Below, one piece after another: positions 14,559-24,605 of a stretch of 49,943 bases of DNA. Position 1 is the first letter of the stretch; every line of letters starts with the position of its first letter. The stretch is from Oscillospiraceae bacterium (lineage in GTDB: Bacteria > Bacillota > Clostridia > Oscillospirales > Oscillospiraceae). Made by a program: the position numbers and the translations under genes. Below the pieces are notes generated by a model, which saw only the letters and a program-made list of their open reading frames with translations, was not told where the DNA came from and made no database searches. Where the stretch lies: assembly GCA_017398725.1 (NCBI GenBank), contig JAFQFA010000020.1, forward strand, positions 1 to 49,943, given 5' to 3'.

Positions 14559-17500
14559 ATGAGAAAAGAAACATCCAAGAAAAGCAAGCTTTGGATCTGG
14601 ATCGTAGCGATTGCGCTCCTGCTGCTGGCTGCTGGCGGTGGTGTTCTGGCCTTCCTGATGGGTCAGGGCGGCAATGACACCCCTGCGGCTGATCCTGTTT
14701 CCGGCCCCCGTGCAGACTTGTACTGGAACTTGGACCGGGAATTCTACACCAAGGATTCTTTGACCGGCCTGTCTACCCGTGAGGCAGACGCCAACGGCCA
14801 GTTCAAGATCCGCTTTGCCTACAATGGCGAGATCGTTGAGCTCGTGATCGTGGACAAGAAGCTGGTCAACGTCATCGATACGCAGGACGTTGTCGGCCTG
14901 CAGTTCGATGAGAACGGCGTTGTCATCGGCTCCATCAATGTCCGTGATCTGGCTACCGAAGTCGGCAAGCGTATTTACGTGAAGCGGACCGAGGAAGGCA
15001 TGATCTATGCAAACTCCTCCATGGCTATGAACGGCATGGAGCTGTTCCTGAAGCTGGGTCAGTACTCTGAGATCTATGACCTGCGGGAAGGCTCTGAGAC
15101 CTTCGGCAAGAAGGTTGACCACACTGCTATTCAGGCAATGGACTGCATCACCGTCTACGGCAATGCCGACGGCGAAAACACCCACATCTACCTGCTGTCC
15201 AGCTCCATCCGTTCCAAGGTCTACTGGCGTGCTGAGCAGTGGTACGACTCCTCCAACAAGAAGACCAGCCGTATTCCTGACGCAGAAGGCGTTTACACCA
15301 TCGACTTCTACTGCGAAGGCAAGCTGGTTACCTTCAAGACCAAGGATACTGAGTCTCTGCGCAAGATCGACAGCTTGGGCCGCCACAATGCATTTACCGG
15401 CCTGATCTTCGATGAGAACGGTTACATTGTCGGTACCATGGATGTGGCAGCCGGTCTGCCCGGCATGGAGTTGTTCCGTTATCTGGACATCCTCAGCATC
15501 GACAATGGCAACTTCAAGTTCAAGAACCGTTTCTCCACCAGTGGTGTTCAGAGCTGGGAAGGCACTCTGCCCGAGGACATGGAGATCTACGACGTCAGTA
15601 ACTGGGCGTTTGTAGAAGGTGTCAAGGGTCAGAAGATCAGCACCAGCGAGCTGCGGGTGGGCGACCGTTTGACCGTTTGGGCCGATATGGACGGCAAGCC
15701 CGCTTACGCACTGGTCACCATGCGCCGTGTGTATGACATGAAGCCCATGTTCAACAACAGCGCTAAGTACGACAGCGCTACCCACACCACCACCCGTACC
15801 AAGGACGAGGACGGCTACTACTCCTTCCGGTTCATCTCCGAGAAGGGCGTCGCCGACTATAAGACCAAGGACGAAGCACTGGCTAACTACATCGATAGCT
15901 GGCCTGAGCGTGTGTTCGGTATCGTCACCAAGGGCGATAAGCTGATCAAGGCTTACGACTATGAGTGCTTGTTCGGCTACACCCGTTTCGGTACTGCCCT
16001 GTATGTGGACTCCATTAACGGTCCCATCCTCTCCGCCTCCGATAACAAAAAGGCGAACACCTACAATGCGGTGATCGCTGATGACCTGAAGGTTCTGGAT
16101 ATCTCCGGCGTCTCCAAGGAGTACGGCACCAAGATCACCCTGCAGGAGCAGGATGCAATGGTTGCTTTCCGTAACGAGAACGCAGAAGTTTGTCTGGTTT
16201 ACGTTACCAAGCGGTCTATGGGTGGTAATTACTATGTGAATACCAACCCCGACTCCGAGCGTAAGCCCGATGCCGACGGCAACTATGTTTACGAGATGAC
16301 CGACCTGAACGGTAAGAAGGTCACTCTGAAGCTGCCTGCCGGTAAGAAGGCTGCTGACGGCACTTACGCCAAGCAGTGGCTGGCTCGCCGGATCGACGGC
16401 ATGAGCAAGGGCGTCGTTGGCCTGAAGGTCAGCGGCAGCAAGATCACCAATGCTTACTCTCCCGCTAACGTGGCTTCCGGCAACACCGTCGGCACCGTGA
16501 TCATCACCAAGGCCGGCGCTACCGAGTATGAGTTCAAGACGGCCGCCAAGCCCAATGATGAGGCCACCATCTATCCCGGCTGGGTGGGTGACGCAGGCGT
16601 CAAGAAGGTTAACATCAGCGGCGCTTACACCTCCTACAAGGGCGAAAAGTACAAGGCTGCTATGAAGGTCAACGATGTGTACTTCGTGATCCGTAACAGA
16701 GCCAATGATACCATCGCAATGCTCCTGACCAGCCGCGTGATCCTCGACGATCTGTTCTTCGTGAAGGATGCCCAGAGCACAAGCACGAAGACCTTCCGCC
16801 AGAAGAATGCCGAGGGCTACTACACCATTGATGTTATGTGGAAGGGCGAAAAGGCCAGATTCTACACCAAGGACGAGGCAATGGTCGTTGCGCTGGACAA
16901 CAAGCGCACCGGCGCAGTTGTGCAGTTCGAGAAGGATGCCCAGAAGCGCAACATCATTAAGAGTGTCAGCGATCCTGCAAACTCCTCCCGTGCATATACC
17001 AGCTTGGTCAGCAACTGGGATGTTACTTCCGTCAGCGGCAGCAACATCACTGTGAAGCTGAATGTTCCCGCTGTCGGCGCGGAAGTTGGCACCACCAAGA
17101 AGATCAACATCAGCGGTGCGAAGATTTACAACATCAGCCCCGATGCCGGTGATCAGTTTGGTAAGACCACCAAGGTGCAGAAGAACGACCGCCTGCGCGT
17201 CTACACTGACCGCAACGGCAAGGTCGGCATGGTTCTGGTCACTGTCCGTAACGGCTTGAAGACCGAGCTGTGTTCTCACTGCAACAAGAAGGTCACTTGG
17301 AACCCCCTGACCGTTACCAGCGGTATCGGCGCGGGCAATGCCCACTACTACATCTATCAGGATAACTGGAATGTTTACAGCCAGATGTCCGTTGCAAATA
17401 CCTCCATCGATAAGTACGAGGTCGTTGTGGATCTGGACGGCAAGACCGTCACACAGGTCGGCAATAACACCCGTATCTTCCAAGTTGTCTATCCGGGCAA

Positions 17501-20500
17501 GACCCTGACTATTTTGGACAGCAAGGGCGGCGGTACGCTGCAGGGCTACGGTGTTGCTTATCCCACCAAGGAAGACGGCACACCTAAGCTCAAGTCCAGC
17601 GGCGCCATCGACGGCGGCAACGGTAACGTGCTGCAGGTTGCCTACGGCGGTACTTTGAACCTGCTGGGCGGCACCTACAAGATGCTTGAGGCTGCTGATA
17701 AGGTCACCCCAATTCAGGGCGGCGTTATCTTTAGCTATACAGAAACCAAGCACGGCCGTAACACCATCAACATCAAGGGCGGTACAATTGAGGGCGGCAA
17801 TATTGTCAACCCCTTGCAGGAAACCGACCTCGAGATGTTGACCCACTCTACTTACGGCGGCTCTATCTATGCGTACCTGACCGACATTAAGATGTCCGGC
17901 GGTACCATCACCGGCGGTACGGCAAACCGTGGCGGCAACCTGTACTTGATCGAAAAATCCACCTTCACCATGACCGGCGGTGAGATCACCGGCGGTACGG
18001 CAAGAAACCGTGGCGGTAACATCTATGCCGGTTCCGACTCCACCGTTACCATTAAGGGTGGTAAGGTCACCAACGGTACCATTACCGGCTACGAATTTGA
18101 AAGTGGCAAGAAGATCAAGGGTCAGCATGGTGGTAACATCGTTGCTTCCCTCCTGAACGTCTCCGGTGGCGAGATCACCGGCGGTACTGCATTGGCTTCC
18201 GGCGGTAACATCTTCATGGCTGGCACCGATGGCAAGATTAATGTTTCCGGCGGTAAGATCTCCGGCGGTTCTGCTGTGAACGGCAATAACGTCTATATTT
18301 ACGGCAATAACGGCGTTCTGAATCTTTCTGGCGGCGAGATCATCGGCAACGGCAACAACAATGTGCTTATCGCAGCTGAAACTGTCACGAACGAAGAGAC
18401 CAAGGTGACGGAAGTGAAGTCCATCTCCACTCTGAACCTGACCGGCGGTTACATCGACGGCGGCGTTATCGTCAGCAAAGAATGTAAGGTTCTGGTCTCC
18501 GACAATGCGAAGGTTGGCGACAAGGGCAACGGTCTGGGCATGAGCGCAGGCTCTGTTATGGGCATTGAAAAGCTCAGCGAGACCGCAAAGCTCTACATCA
18601 ATGCTAACGGCAAGTTCGCCAAGGCTGCCAAGGCAGCTGTGGATCTGGATATCACTGCATATGTGGGCAAGCAGATCGTTCCCGATGACAAGCAGCTGGG
18701 CAACATCTACACCGAAAAGGATGCAGATGGCGTTCTGTGGCTTGCAATGGGCAAGCAGGAAAATGTTGGCGAAGTCTTCGGCAGCATTTATGAGCAGGCC
18801 GTTAAGATGACCACTGACAATGTCTTCGCTTCCGGCGAGGTCGTGTCTGCTGAGTGCCCCTACTGCGGCGAAACTGCTCAGTGGGCGCCTCTGAACGCTA
18901 CTACGATTGCTGCGCTCACTCTGGACGATGCTAACTGCTACGTCGTGGACGGCAGCACCCATACCCACTATTACATGGCTGCTGATGTAAAGATGCCTGC
19001 TGCGAATGATAAGGCTACCCGCCTGCTGATTTCCAACGGCGAGATCTGCCTGCATCTGAACGGTAAGACCATTGATCAGGATAGCACCGCGTCTACCGAG
19101 GGCCTGTTCAAGGTCAGCAAGGGCGTTACCCTGAATATCTTGGGTGACGGTGTTGTTATCGGCGCCGGCTCTACCGCGGAGGTAAGCGGTGTAAAACAGT
19201 ACACCGGCGGCGCAATTGACGCCCGTGGCACTGTCAACATCGTGGGCGGTACTTATAAGTCCGGCCATGCGGATCGTCCTGCCATCGGCGTTTGGGATGG
19301 TTCTGCGATTGTGAACCTGTACGCAGGTAAGATCGTCAAGGGCGACAATGTTGACGGTGTCGCAGGAGCCGGCTCCAGCAACGTCCGTCTCAGAACCGGT
19401 ACATTTAATATGTACGGCGGCGAGATCTCCGGAGGATCTGCTGTGCAGGGCGGTAACGTCTATGTGTATGCCGGCACCTTCAACCTGAAGGACGGCGTCA
19501 TTAAGGACGGCGTCAGCAACAATCTGGGTGGTAACATCCGTGTTGTCGGCGGTACTGTGAATATCTCCGGCGGTCAGGTCCTCAACGGCACTTCCGGCGG
19601 CACCGCTACTATTACCGGCGGTAGCATCGGCGTGGGTGCTGGCACTGACACCATCACCGGCAAGCTGAACATCTCCGGCGGCGTCATTGACGGCGGCTCC
19701 GGTGCTGCCAATGGCGGCCTGATCGGTAACAACGGCGGCGCTGTGAACATCTCCGGCGGCGAGCTGAAGAACGGTGTTGCTACCGGCAACGGCGGTAACC
19801 TCTATGTCATGAGAGGCACTGCTACCATCACTGGCGGTACCATTACCGGCGGTAAGGTTGGCGGCGCAGCCAACGATATCTATGTTGCTTCCGGCAAGAC
19901 CGCAGCTGTCAGCGGCGCTACCATCGGCTACATCAAGACCTCCGGCACGCTGGAACTGGGCAACGGTGTTAAGACCACTGTGGAAAGATCCAATAAGAAT
20001 GCCAAGCTGGTTCTGGCTGATGACCTGTCCACCGGCACTGAGATCAAGCTGGTCTACGCTGCCAACGACGAGGCTCCTCTGACCGAGGCAAACGAAAATG
20101 CAGCGGCATATCTGGAAAACAAGTATGTTGTCTCTGCCAATGCCGCAAGAGATCTGATGGTCAATGCTGACAAGCAGATCTACCTTGCTTCCATGGAGAC
20201 TGCTATCGAAAATCTGGATGCTCTGTTGGATACTGTGGTTCCCGAGGGCAAGACCTATCACGAGGCCTACTGCCCTGTCTGCGGTGAGTTTGCTCAGTGG
20301 GTGCCTGTGACTAAGACCACCACCACCTTGGATGGCGGCGAGCATACCCACTACTACTTCGATTCCGACATTACCCGTGAGGATGGCAAATGCCTGATTA
20401 CCAGCGAAAAGAGCGGCAGCGTGACCTGCATCCATCTGAATGGTAAGACCTACGATCAGGGCTCTGCCACTACCACCAAGTCTCAGGGTGCGATTACAGC

Positions 20501-21704
20501 CAACGCAGGCACTACGGTCAACATCATGGGCAACGGTACTGTTGTGGGTACCGGTATCCAGTATCCCTATGCAGAGCCCACCTTGTTCGGCGGCGGTGCG
20601 ATCGATGTTCGCGGTACTGTGAATATCTACGGCGGTACTTACAAGGCTGCGAATGTTGGTCCTGCGGTAGCTCTGTTTGCAGGCAATGGTGCAACTGTCA
20701 ACATGTATGACGGCGAGATCCTGAGTAACGAGGCTATCACTGATACCTCCTCTGTGATTTCCAGCAACGTCAGAATGTATGACACTTCCCATAAATTCAA
20801 TATGTATGGCGGCACCATCACCGGCGGCAAGGCCGAAAATGGCGGCAACCTGCGCATGCAGGGCGGTGAATTCAACATGTACGGCGGCACCATCTCCGGC
20901 GGTACATCCAAAAACTTGGGCGGCAATATTTGCGTCCGTGGCGGCACCTTCAACATGACTGGTGGCGAAGTGCTCAACGGCGTAACGGCCGCATCCGGCG
21001 GTAACTTTGGCTTGGTTACCGGTACAGTGAACATCTCCGGTGGTACTGTTTCCGGCGGTGACGGCACACAGAAAGCGAATGCAGTAGACGGTGGCCTGAT
21101 CTATGTCTACAACGGTACGCTGAAGATCACTGGCGGTACATTTGTAAACGGCAAGGCTACTAACGGCGGCATCTTTGGCGTTGGCGATAAGCACACCGGA
21201 ACCGTCACCATCAGCGGTGGCACCTTCTCCGGCGGCACTGCTACCGCAATTGGCGGCATTATGCATGTTGCTAGCGGCACCGGTAAAATCAATGTTACCG
21301 GCGGCACCTTCACCAACGGCACAGCAGTAACCTGCAACGGCATCAACGTTTCCAACAATAGAACGCTCACAATCGGCGGTAATACCGGCGTTGTGGATGT
21401 CCGCATGAACGGTACTGCAGCTCTGGCTGTGAACAATGGTGCTAAGGTAAATGTGGATATGGTTGGTACCGGCCTGATGACACTGGCTGACGATCTGGCT
21501 GAGGGCACTGAGATCTTCGTGACTGCAACTGCCACCAAGACCATTGCAAGCCATGCCACCAAGGCAGCTGAATACCTGACCTACTTCAAGACCACTGTGG
21601 AGAATGCAACCTTTAGCTTGGCTACAGATTCCACCACCGACATTCAGATCGTGATCCCTGTTGTGGAGCCCGCTCCCGAGCCGACTCCCACGCCTGCGGT
21701 TTGA
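14559..21704 (+). CDS. Giant membrane-anchored surface protein with three Cys/HYY beta-helix modules
   Basis: 2381 residues from ATG 14559, preceded by AAAGGGG at 14546-14552. A short positively charged N-terminus and one hydrophobic segment (about 11-34, WIWIVAIALLLLAAGGGVLAF) make it a type II anchored or signal-anchored exported protein. Residues 52-902 form five tandem repeats of about 170 residues; each begins with a D-A-D/E-G-x-Y strand pair and K-T/D-K-D, and ends near L-V-T-x-R. Residues 905-2381 form three modules of about 470. Each opens with CxxC (905/908, 1433/1436, 1905/1908), then W-x-P/A-L/V, H-Y-Y, L-N/D-G-K-T, and a long run of GGTITGG/ISGGT strands typical of a right-handed beta-helix. 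The last two modules end near L-A-D-D-L..G-T-E-I. The C-terminus is Pro/Thr-rich, without LPxTG. Likely a cell-surface fibre or adhesin (inference). Confidence 0.85.
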   Translation: MRKETSKKSKLWIWIVAIALLLLAAGGGVLAFLMGQGGNDTPAADPVSGPRADLYWNLDREFYTKDSLTGLSTREADANGQFKIRFAYNGEIVELVIVDKKLVNVIDTQDVVGLQFDENGVVIGSINVRDLATEVGKRIYVKRTEEGMIYANSSMAMNGMELFLKLGQYSEIYDLREGSETFGKKVDHTAIQAMDCITVYGNADGENTHIYLLSSSIRSKVYWRAEQWYDSSNKKTSRIPDAEGVYTIDFYCEGKLVTFKTKDTESLRKIDSLGRHNAFTGLIFDENGYIVGTMDVAAGLPGMELFRYLDILSIDNGNFKFKNRFSTSGVQSWEGTLPEDMEIYDVSNWAFVEGVKGQKISTSELRVGDRLTVWADMDGKPAYALVTMRRVYDMKPMFNNSAKYDSATHTTTRTKDEDGYYSFRFISEKGVADYKTKDEALANYIDSWPERVFGIVTKGDKLIKAYDYECLFGYTRFGTALYVDSINGPILSASDNKKANTYNAVIADDLKVLDISGVSKEYGTKITLQEQDAMVAFRNENAEVCLVYVTKRSMGGNYYVNTNPDSERKPDADGNYVYEMTDLNGKKVTLKLPAGKKAADGTYAKQWLARRIDGMSKGVVGLKVSGSKITNAYSPANVASGNTVGTVIITKAGATEYEFKTAAKPNDEATIYPGWVGDAGVKKVNISGAYTSYKGEKYKAAMKVNDVYFVIRNRANDTIAMLLTSRVILDDLFFVKDAQSTSTKTFRQKNAEGYYTIDVMWKGEKARFYTKDEAMVVALDNKRTGAVVQFEKDAQKRNIIKSVSDPANSSRAYTSLVSNWDVTSVSGSNITVKLNVPAVGAEVGTTKKINISGAKIYNISPDAGDQFGKTTKVQKNDRLRVYTDRNGKVGMVLVTVRNGLKTELCSHCNKKVTWNPLTVTSGIGAGNAHYYIYQDNWNVYSQMSVANTSIDKYEVVVDLDGKTVTQVGNNTRIFQVVYPGKTLTILDSKGGGTLQGYGVAYPTKEDGTPKLKSSGAIDGGNGNVLQVAYGGTLNLLGGTYKMLEAADKVTPIQGGVIFSYTETKHGRNTINIKGGTIEGGNIVNPLQETDLEMLTHSTYGGSIYAYLTDIKMSGGTITGGTANRGGNLYLIEKSTFTMTGGEITGGTARNRGGNIYAGSDSTVTIKGGKVTNGTITGYEFESGKKIKGQHGGNIVASLLNVSGGEITGGTALASGGNIFMAGTDGKINVSGGKISGGSAVNGNNVYIYGNNGVLNLSGGEIIGNGNNNVLIAAETVTNEETKVTEVKSISTLNLTGGYIDGGVIVSKECKVLVSDNAKVGDKGNGLGMSAGSVMGIEKLSETAKLYINANGKFAKAAKAAVDLDITAYVGKQIVPDDKQLGNIYTEKDADGVLWLAMGKQENVGEVFGSIYEQAVKMTTDNVFASGEVVSAECPYCGETAQWAPLNATTIAALTLDDANCYVVDGSTHTHYYMAADVKMPAANDKATRLLISNGEICLHLNGKTIDQDSTASTEGLFKVSKGVTLNILGDGVVIGAGSTAEVSGVKQYTGGAIDARGTVNIVGGTYKSGHADRPAIGVWDGSAIVNLYAGKIVKGDNVDGVAGAGSSNVRLRTGTFNMYGGEISGGSAVQGGNVYVYAGTFNLKDGVIKDGVSNNLGGNIRVVGGTVNISGGQVLNGTSGGTATITGGSIGVGAGTDTITGKLNISGGVIDGGSGAANGGLIGNNGGAVNISGGELKNGVATGNGGNLYVMRGTATITGGTITGGKVGGAANDIYVASGKTAAVSGATIGYIKTSGTLELGNGVKTTVERSNKNAKLVLADDLSTGTEIKLVYAANDEAPLTEANENAAAYLENKYVVSANAARDLMVNADKQIYLASMETAIENLDALLDTVVPEGKTYHEAYCPVCGEFAQWVPVTKTTTTLDGGEHTHYYFDSDITREDGKCLITSEKSGSVTCIHLNGKTYDQGSATTTKSQGAITANAGTTVNIMGNGTVVGTGIQYPYAEPTLFGGGAIDVRGTVNIYGGTYKAANVGPAVALFAGNGATVNMYDGEILSNEAITDTSSVISSNVRMYDTSHKFNMYGGTITGGKAENGGNLRMQGGEFNMYGGTISGGTSKNLGGNICVRGGTFNMTGGEVLNGVTAASGGNFGLVTGTVNISGGTVSGGDGTQKANAVDGGLIYVYNGTLKITGGTFVNGKATNGGIFGVGDKHTGTVTISGGTFSGGTATAIGGIMHVASGTGKINVTGGTFTNGTAVTCNGINVSNNRTLTIGGNTGVVDVRMNGTAALAVNNGAKVNVDMVGTGLMTLADDLAEGTEIFVTATATKTIASHATKAAEYLTYFKTTVENATFSLATDSTTDIQIVIPVVEPAPEPTPTPAV

Positions 21705-21741
21705 TTGATCTGCTTGATAAAGGTCCAATAACCCAATAAAC

Positions 21742-21778
21742 ACCCGGGGCAGGTCCTACCTGCCCCGGGTAAATTATT
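21742..21778 (+). terminator. Rho-independent terminator of the giant protein gene
   Basis: ACCCGGGGCAGGT (21742-21754) pairs perfectly with 21758-21770 around a CCT loop, followed by an A/T stretch with a T run. It lies 37 nt after the stop codon. Confidence 0.88.
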
Positions 21779-21787
21779 TCTTTTTAA

Positions 21788-21843
21788 AGCCCCCGCCCTA
21801 CAATGGTATACGTCAACTGTTCGATAAATCAGAATTTAAAGAT
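21788..21843. repeat. Half copy of the argH-argF REP/MITE-like element
   Basis: CCCGCCCTAC at about 21794-21803 is followed by about 40 bases that match the right end of the 22937-23208 element. The shared part is centred on CTGTTCGATAAATC at about 21823-21836, compared with CAGTTCGATAAATT at 23182-23195. The left half is missing. It is a remnant of the same repeat, placed between two convergent terminators. Confidence 0.65.
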
Positions 21844-21897
21844 CGGATTCAAACACCGTACTTGCCTTCGGTATCCTCTGACGAGGTGCTATTCTAT

Positions 21898-21936
21898 AAC
21901 AATAAAAGATCCCAAGTGCTTTCGCACTTGGGATCT
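21898..21936 (-). terminator. Rho-independent terminator of argF
   Basis: On the minus strand AGATCCCAAGTGC-GAAA-GCACTTGGGATCT (21907-21936) followed by TTTTATTG. A perfect 13-bp stem with a GAAA tetraloop, immediately after the argF stop codon at 21940. Confidence 0.92.
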
Positions 21937-21939
21937 ACT

Positions 21940-22923
21940 TTACATAGTAGCAGCCATCACTGCCTTGATGGTGTGCATCCGGTTTTCTGCCTCATCAAAT
22001 ACGATGGATTGGGGGCTTTCAAACACCTCGTCGGTGACCTCCATGCAGTCAATACCGAATTTTTCGAACACTTCCTTGCCGGTGGCGGTATTTAAGTCGT
22101 GAAAGGCGGGTAAGCAGTGCATAAACCGGCATTGGCTTCCGGCAGCATCCATCAGCGTTTTGGTTACCCGGTAGGGGGTAAGATCATTGATCCGCTCCGC
22201 CCAAACTTCATCCGGCTCACCCATGGATACCCACACATCGGTGTAGATCACATCTGCACCCTGTACGGCGGCTATCGGATCGGTAATAAATTCCAAGGTA
22301 GCGCCGGTCTCGGCGGCGATGGCTTGGCATTGGTCAATCAGTTCCTTGCCGGGGAAATATTTTTCCGGGGCGCAGGCAACAAAATGCATGCCCATTTTGG
22401 CACAGCCCACCATCAGAGAGTTGCCCATATTGTATCGGGCATCCCCCATATATACCAACTTTTTGCCCTTTAAAGAACCGAAATGCTCTTGAATCGTCAA
22501 AAAATCCGCCAAAATCTGTGTAGGATGGAATTCGTTGGTCAAGCCGTTCCAAACCGGTACACCGGCATATGCTGCCAAGGTTTCCACGATCTCCTGTCCA
22601 AAACCCCGATACTCAATGCCGTCAAACATCCGGCCCAGTACCCGGGCGGTATCGGCAATGGATTCCTTTTTGCCGATCTGAGAGCTTTTGGGATCCAGAT
22701 AAACCGGGTGCATGCCCAGATCCGCGGCGGCGACCTCAAAGGCACACCGGGTCCGGGTGCTGGTTTTTTCAAACACAAGGGCGATGGATTTGCCCTCGCA
22801 CAGCCGGTGGGGGATGCCGGCTTTTTTCTTGGCTTTCAAGTCCGCAGCCAAGTCCAAAAGGCCTGCAATTTCTGCAGGGGTAAAATCCAAAAGCTTTAAA
22901 AAGTGCTTATTTTTCAAATCCAT
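21940..22923 (-). CDS. argF: Ornithine carbamoyltransferase
   Basis: 327 residues, normal length. It catalyses carbamoyl phosphate + ornithine to citrulline in arginine synthesis, as a cytosolic trimer. The carbamoyl-phosphate loop STRTR is at 55-59 ([13 protein letters not shown]), the ornithine-binding/catalytic HCLP is at 269-272 (MHCLPAFHD), and the mid-protein block [14 protein letters not shown] is intact. It is the third arginine gene in the row argG-argH-argF on the minus strand, but is separated from argH by a 270-bp repeat element. Degradative OTC (arcB) is less likely, because argG and argH are next to it and no arcA or arcC is seen. A minus-strand AGG-rich ribosome site precedes the ATG. 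Confidence 0.95.
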   Translation of the reverse strand: MDLKNKHFLKLLDFTPAEIAGLLDLAADLKAKKKAGIPHRLCEGKSIALVFEKTSTRTRCAFEVAAADLGMHPVYLDPKSSQIGKKESIADTARVLGRMFDGIEYRGFGQEIVETLAAYAGVPVWNGLTNEFHPTQILADFLTIQEHFGSLKGKKLVYMGDARYNMGNSLMVGCAKMGMHFVACAPEKYFPGKELIDQCQAIAAETGATLEFITDPIAAVQGADVIYTDVWVSMGEPDEVWAERINDLTPYRVTKTLMDAAGSQCRFMHCLPAFHDLNTATGKEVFEKFGIDCMEVTDEVFESPQSIVFDEAENRMHTIKAVMAATM

Positions 22924-22936
22924 TTTCCTACCTCAT

Positions 22937-23208
22937 CATTCTCATAAAAATCCGATTTAGCGAACAGTTTCCAAGCCATATTGTAGGGCGGGGGGGAGCG
23001 ATGCGACCGCCGCCTGTGGCGGGTAAAGGGAGCAGAGCGAGTGGCCGCGGTCGGTGTGCAACGCAGCCGCGCTGTCGGCAAGGCGCACACCGGGCACCGC
23101 AACAGGAACTGCGACCGCCGCCCTGTTGCAACGGCTTTTGACGGCGGGACCAAGGCCCCGCCCTACGGTGTTATATGACAAACAGTTCGATAAATTGGAA
23201 TTTTTATA
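22937..23208. repeat. REP/MITE-like element between argH and argF
   Basis: The core at 22983-23166 (184 bp) starts GTAGGGCGGGG and ends CCCCGCCCTAC, like the 72-bp repeats around the transposase, but has a longer, different interior. Outside the core, both flanks carry an extended inverted repeat of about 40 bp. Read outward, each has CCCTAC, then about 18 bases, then GTTCG-A/C-TAAAT, then a GGAATTTTTAT-like end. The right edge stops 3 nt from the argH stop codon. It is non-coding and strongly structured, so it may weaken or stabilise the message reaching argF. Confidence 0.7.
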
Positions 23209-23210
23209 GG

Positions 23211-24584
23211 TTAGCCCAACTGTTCTCTTACAAATTGAATCTGCGCTTTCACGGATTGGGTGGAGGTACCGCCCTCGCTGATGCGCTTTTCTACGCAGGT
23301 CTGAAGGTCGATATCCTTGTAAAGATCATTGTCAAACAGATCGGAGTATTCCTGATAGATTGACAAGGGCAGCTCTTCCAGAACCGTGCCCTTTTGGATG
23401 CACAAGGCGACCAACTGACCGGAGATCTTGTAAGCGCTGCGGAAGGGAAGCCCCTTCTTTACCAAATAGTCAGCCAGATCTGTAGCATTGATAAAGCCGG
23501 TTTGCGCCGCCCGCTTCATGTTCTTGGTGTTGGCGGTCATGGTGGCCACCATGGGGGCAAACACCTGCAAACACATTTTCACAGTGTCCACAGCATCGAA
23601 AATGCTTTCTTTATCTTCCTGCATGTCCTTGTTATATGCCAAGGGAAGTCCTTTTAACGTGGTCAGCAGACCCATCAGATCGCCAAATACCCGGCCAGCC
23701 TTACCCCGGACCAGCTCTGCCATGTCCGGGTTCTTCTTTTGAGGCATGATGGAAGAACCGGTGGTGTAGGCATCCGACAATTCCACGAACTTAAATTCCC
23801 AGCTGGACCAGAGGATGATCTCCTCCGAGAACCGGGAAAGATGTACCATCAGAATGGACAGATCGCTCATCAGCTCGGCACAGAAATCCCGGTCGGAAAC
23901 ACCGTCCAGAGAGTTCATGCAAATGCCGTCAAAGCCCAGTTTTTCCGCTTCAAACCGGCGGTCTGTGTCGTATGTGGTGCCTGCCAAAGCGCAGCAGCCG
24001 ATGGGGGACATGTTCATTCGCTTTTTGCAATCTGCCAACCGGTCCAGATCCCGCAGCAGCATCATGGCGTAAGCCATCAGGTGATGACCGAAGGTGATGG
24101 GCTGGGCCCGCTGCAGATGGGTGTAGCCGGGCATAATGGCGTCGGCGTATTGGTCGGCCTTGTCAGTTACCGCGGTGATCAGGGCTTTTACGAAACCGGC
24201 AATTTCGGTGATCTCATCGCGAAGATACATCCGGATATCCAGTGCCACCTGATCGTTCCGGGAGCGGGCGGTGTGGAGCTTTTTGCCCACATCTCCCAGC
24301 CGTTGGGTCAGCACCTGCTCTACAAACATGTGGATATCTTCACATTCCATATCAATGGCAAGCGCACCGCCATCCAAATCCTCCAGAATCTGGGATAGCC
24401 CGTCGATCAGTTGATCCGCGTCGGCTTGGGTGATGATATTTTTGGCAGCCAGCATGGCTGCGTGGGCCATAGAGCCCTGAATATCCTGCCGGTACATCCG
24501 GCAGTCAAAACGGATGGAGGAATTAAAGTCATCCGCGATTTTTTCCACTTGGCCGTCGGTTCTGCCGGCCCACATTTTTGCCAT
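23211..24584 (-). CDS. argH: Argininosuccinate lyase
   Basis: 457 residues from ATG 24584, which lies 8 nt after AAGAGG; a GTG three codons earlier is too close to the ribosome site. It splits argininosuccinate into arginine and fumarate, the last step of arginine synthesis, as a homotetramer of the fumarase/aspartase superfamily. The signature GSSIMPQKKNPD (about 276-287, active Ser in the flexible loop) and the catalytic-His block PGYTHLQRAQP (His156) are intact, as is the N-terminal MWAGRTDGQVEKIADDFNSSIRFD. It lies 60 nt after argG, across a small hairpin, in the same operon. Confidence 0.96.
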   Translation of the reverse strand: MAKMWAGRTDGQVEKIADDFNSSIRFDCRMYRQDIQGSMAHAAMLAAKNIITQADADQLIDGLSQILEDLDGGALAIDMECEDIHMFVEQVLTQRLGDVGKKLHTARSRNDQVALDIRMYLRDEITEIAGFVKALITAVTDKADQYADAIMPGYTHLQRAQPITFGHHLMAYAMMLLRDLDRLADCKKRMNMSPIGCCALAGTTYDTDRRFEAEKLGFDGICMNSLDGVSDRDFCAELMSDLSILMVHLSRFSEEIILWSSWEFKFVELSDAYTTGSSIMPQKKNPDMAELVRGKAGRVFGDLMGLLTTLKGLPLAYNKDMQEDKESIFDAVDTVKMCLQVFAPMVATMTANTKNMKRAAQTGFINATDLADYLVKKGLPFRSAYKISGQLVALCIQKGTVLEELPLSIYQEYSDLFDNDLYKDIDLQTCVEKRISEGGTSTQSVKAQIQFVREQLG

Positions 24585-24605
24585 TTTGAACACCTCTTAA
24601 AATAC

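Noticed and set aside
17860-19860. Dense short direct DNA repeats that could suggest a CRISPR or VNTR array
   Set aside because: They are in-frame codons for GGTITGG/ISGGT beta-helix turns, variable in sequence and spacing, with no unique spacers between constant repeats.
14187-21743. An open minus-strand frame of about 2500 codons antisense to the giant surface protein
   Set aside because: It mirrors the plus-strand gene almost exactly and arises from its repetitive GGC/ACC-rich codons. No ribosome site was noted, no recognisable domain is present, and the plus-strand frame has a membrane anchor, clear repeats and a terminator.
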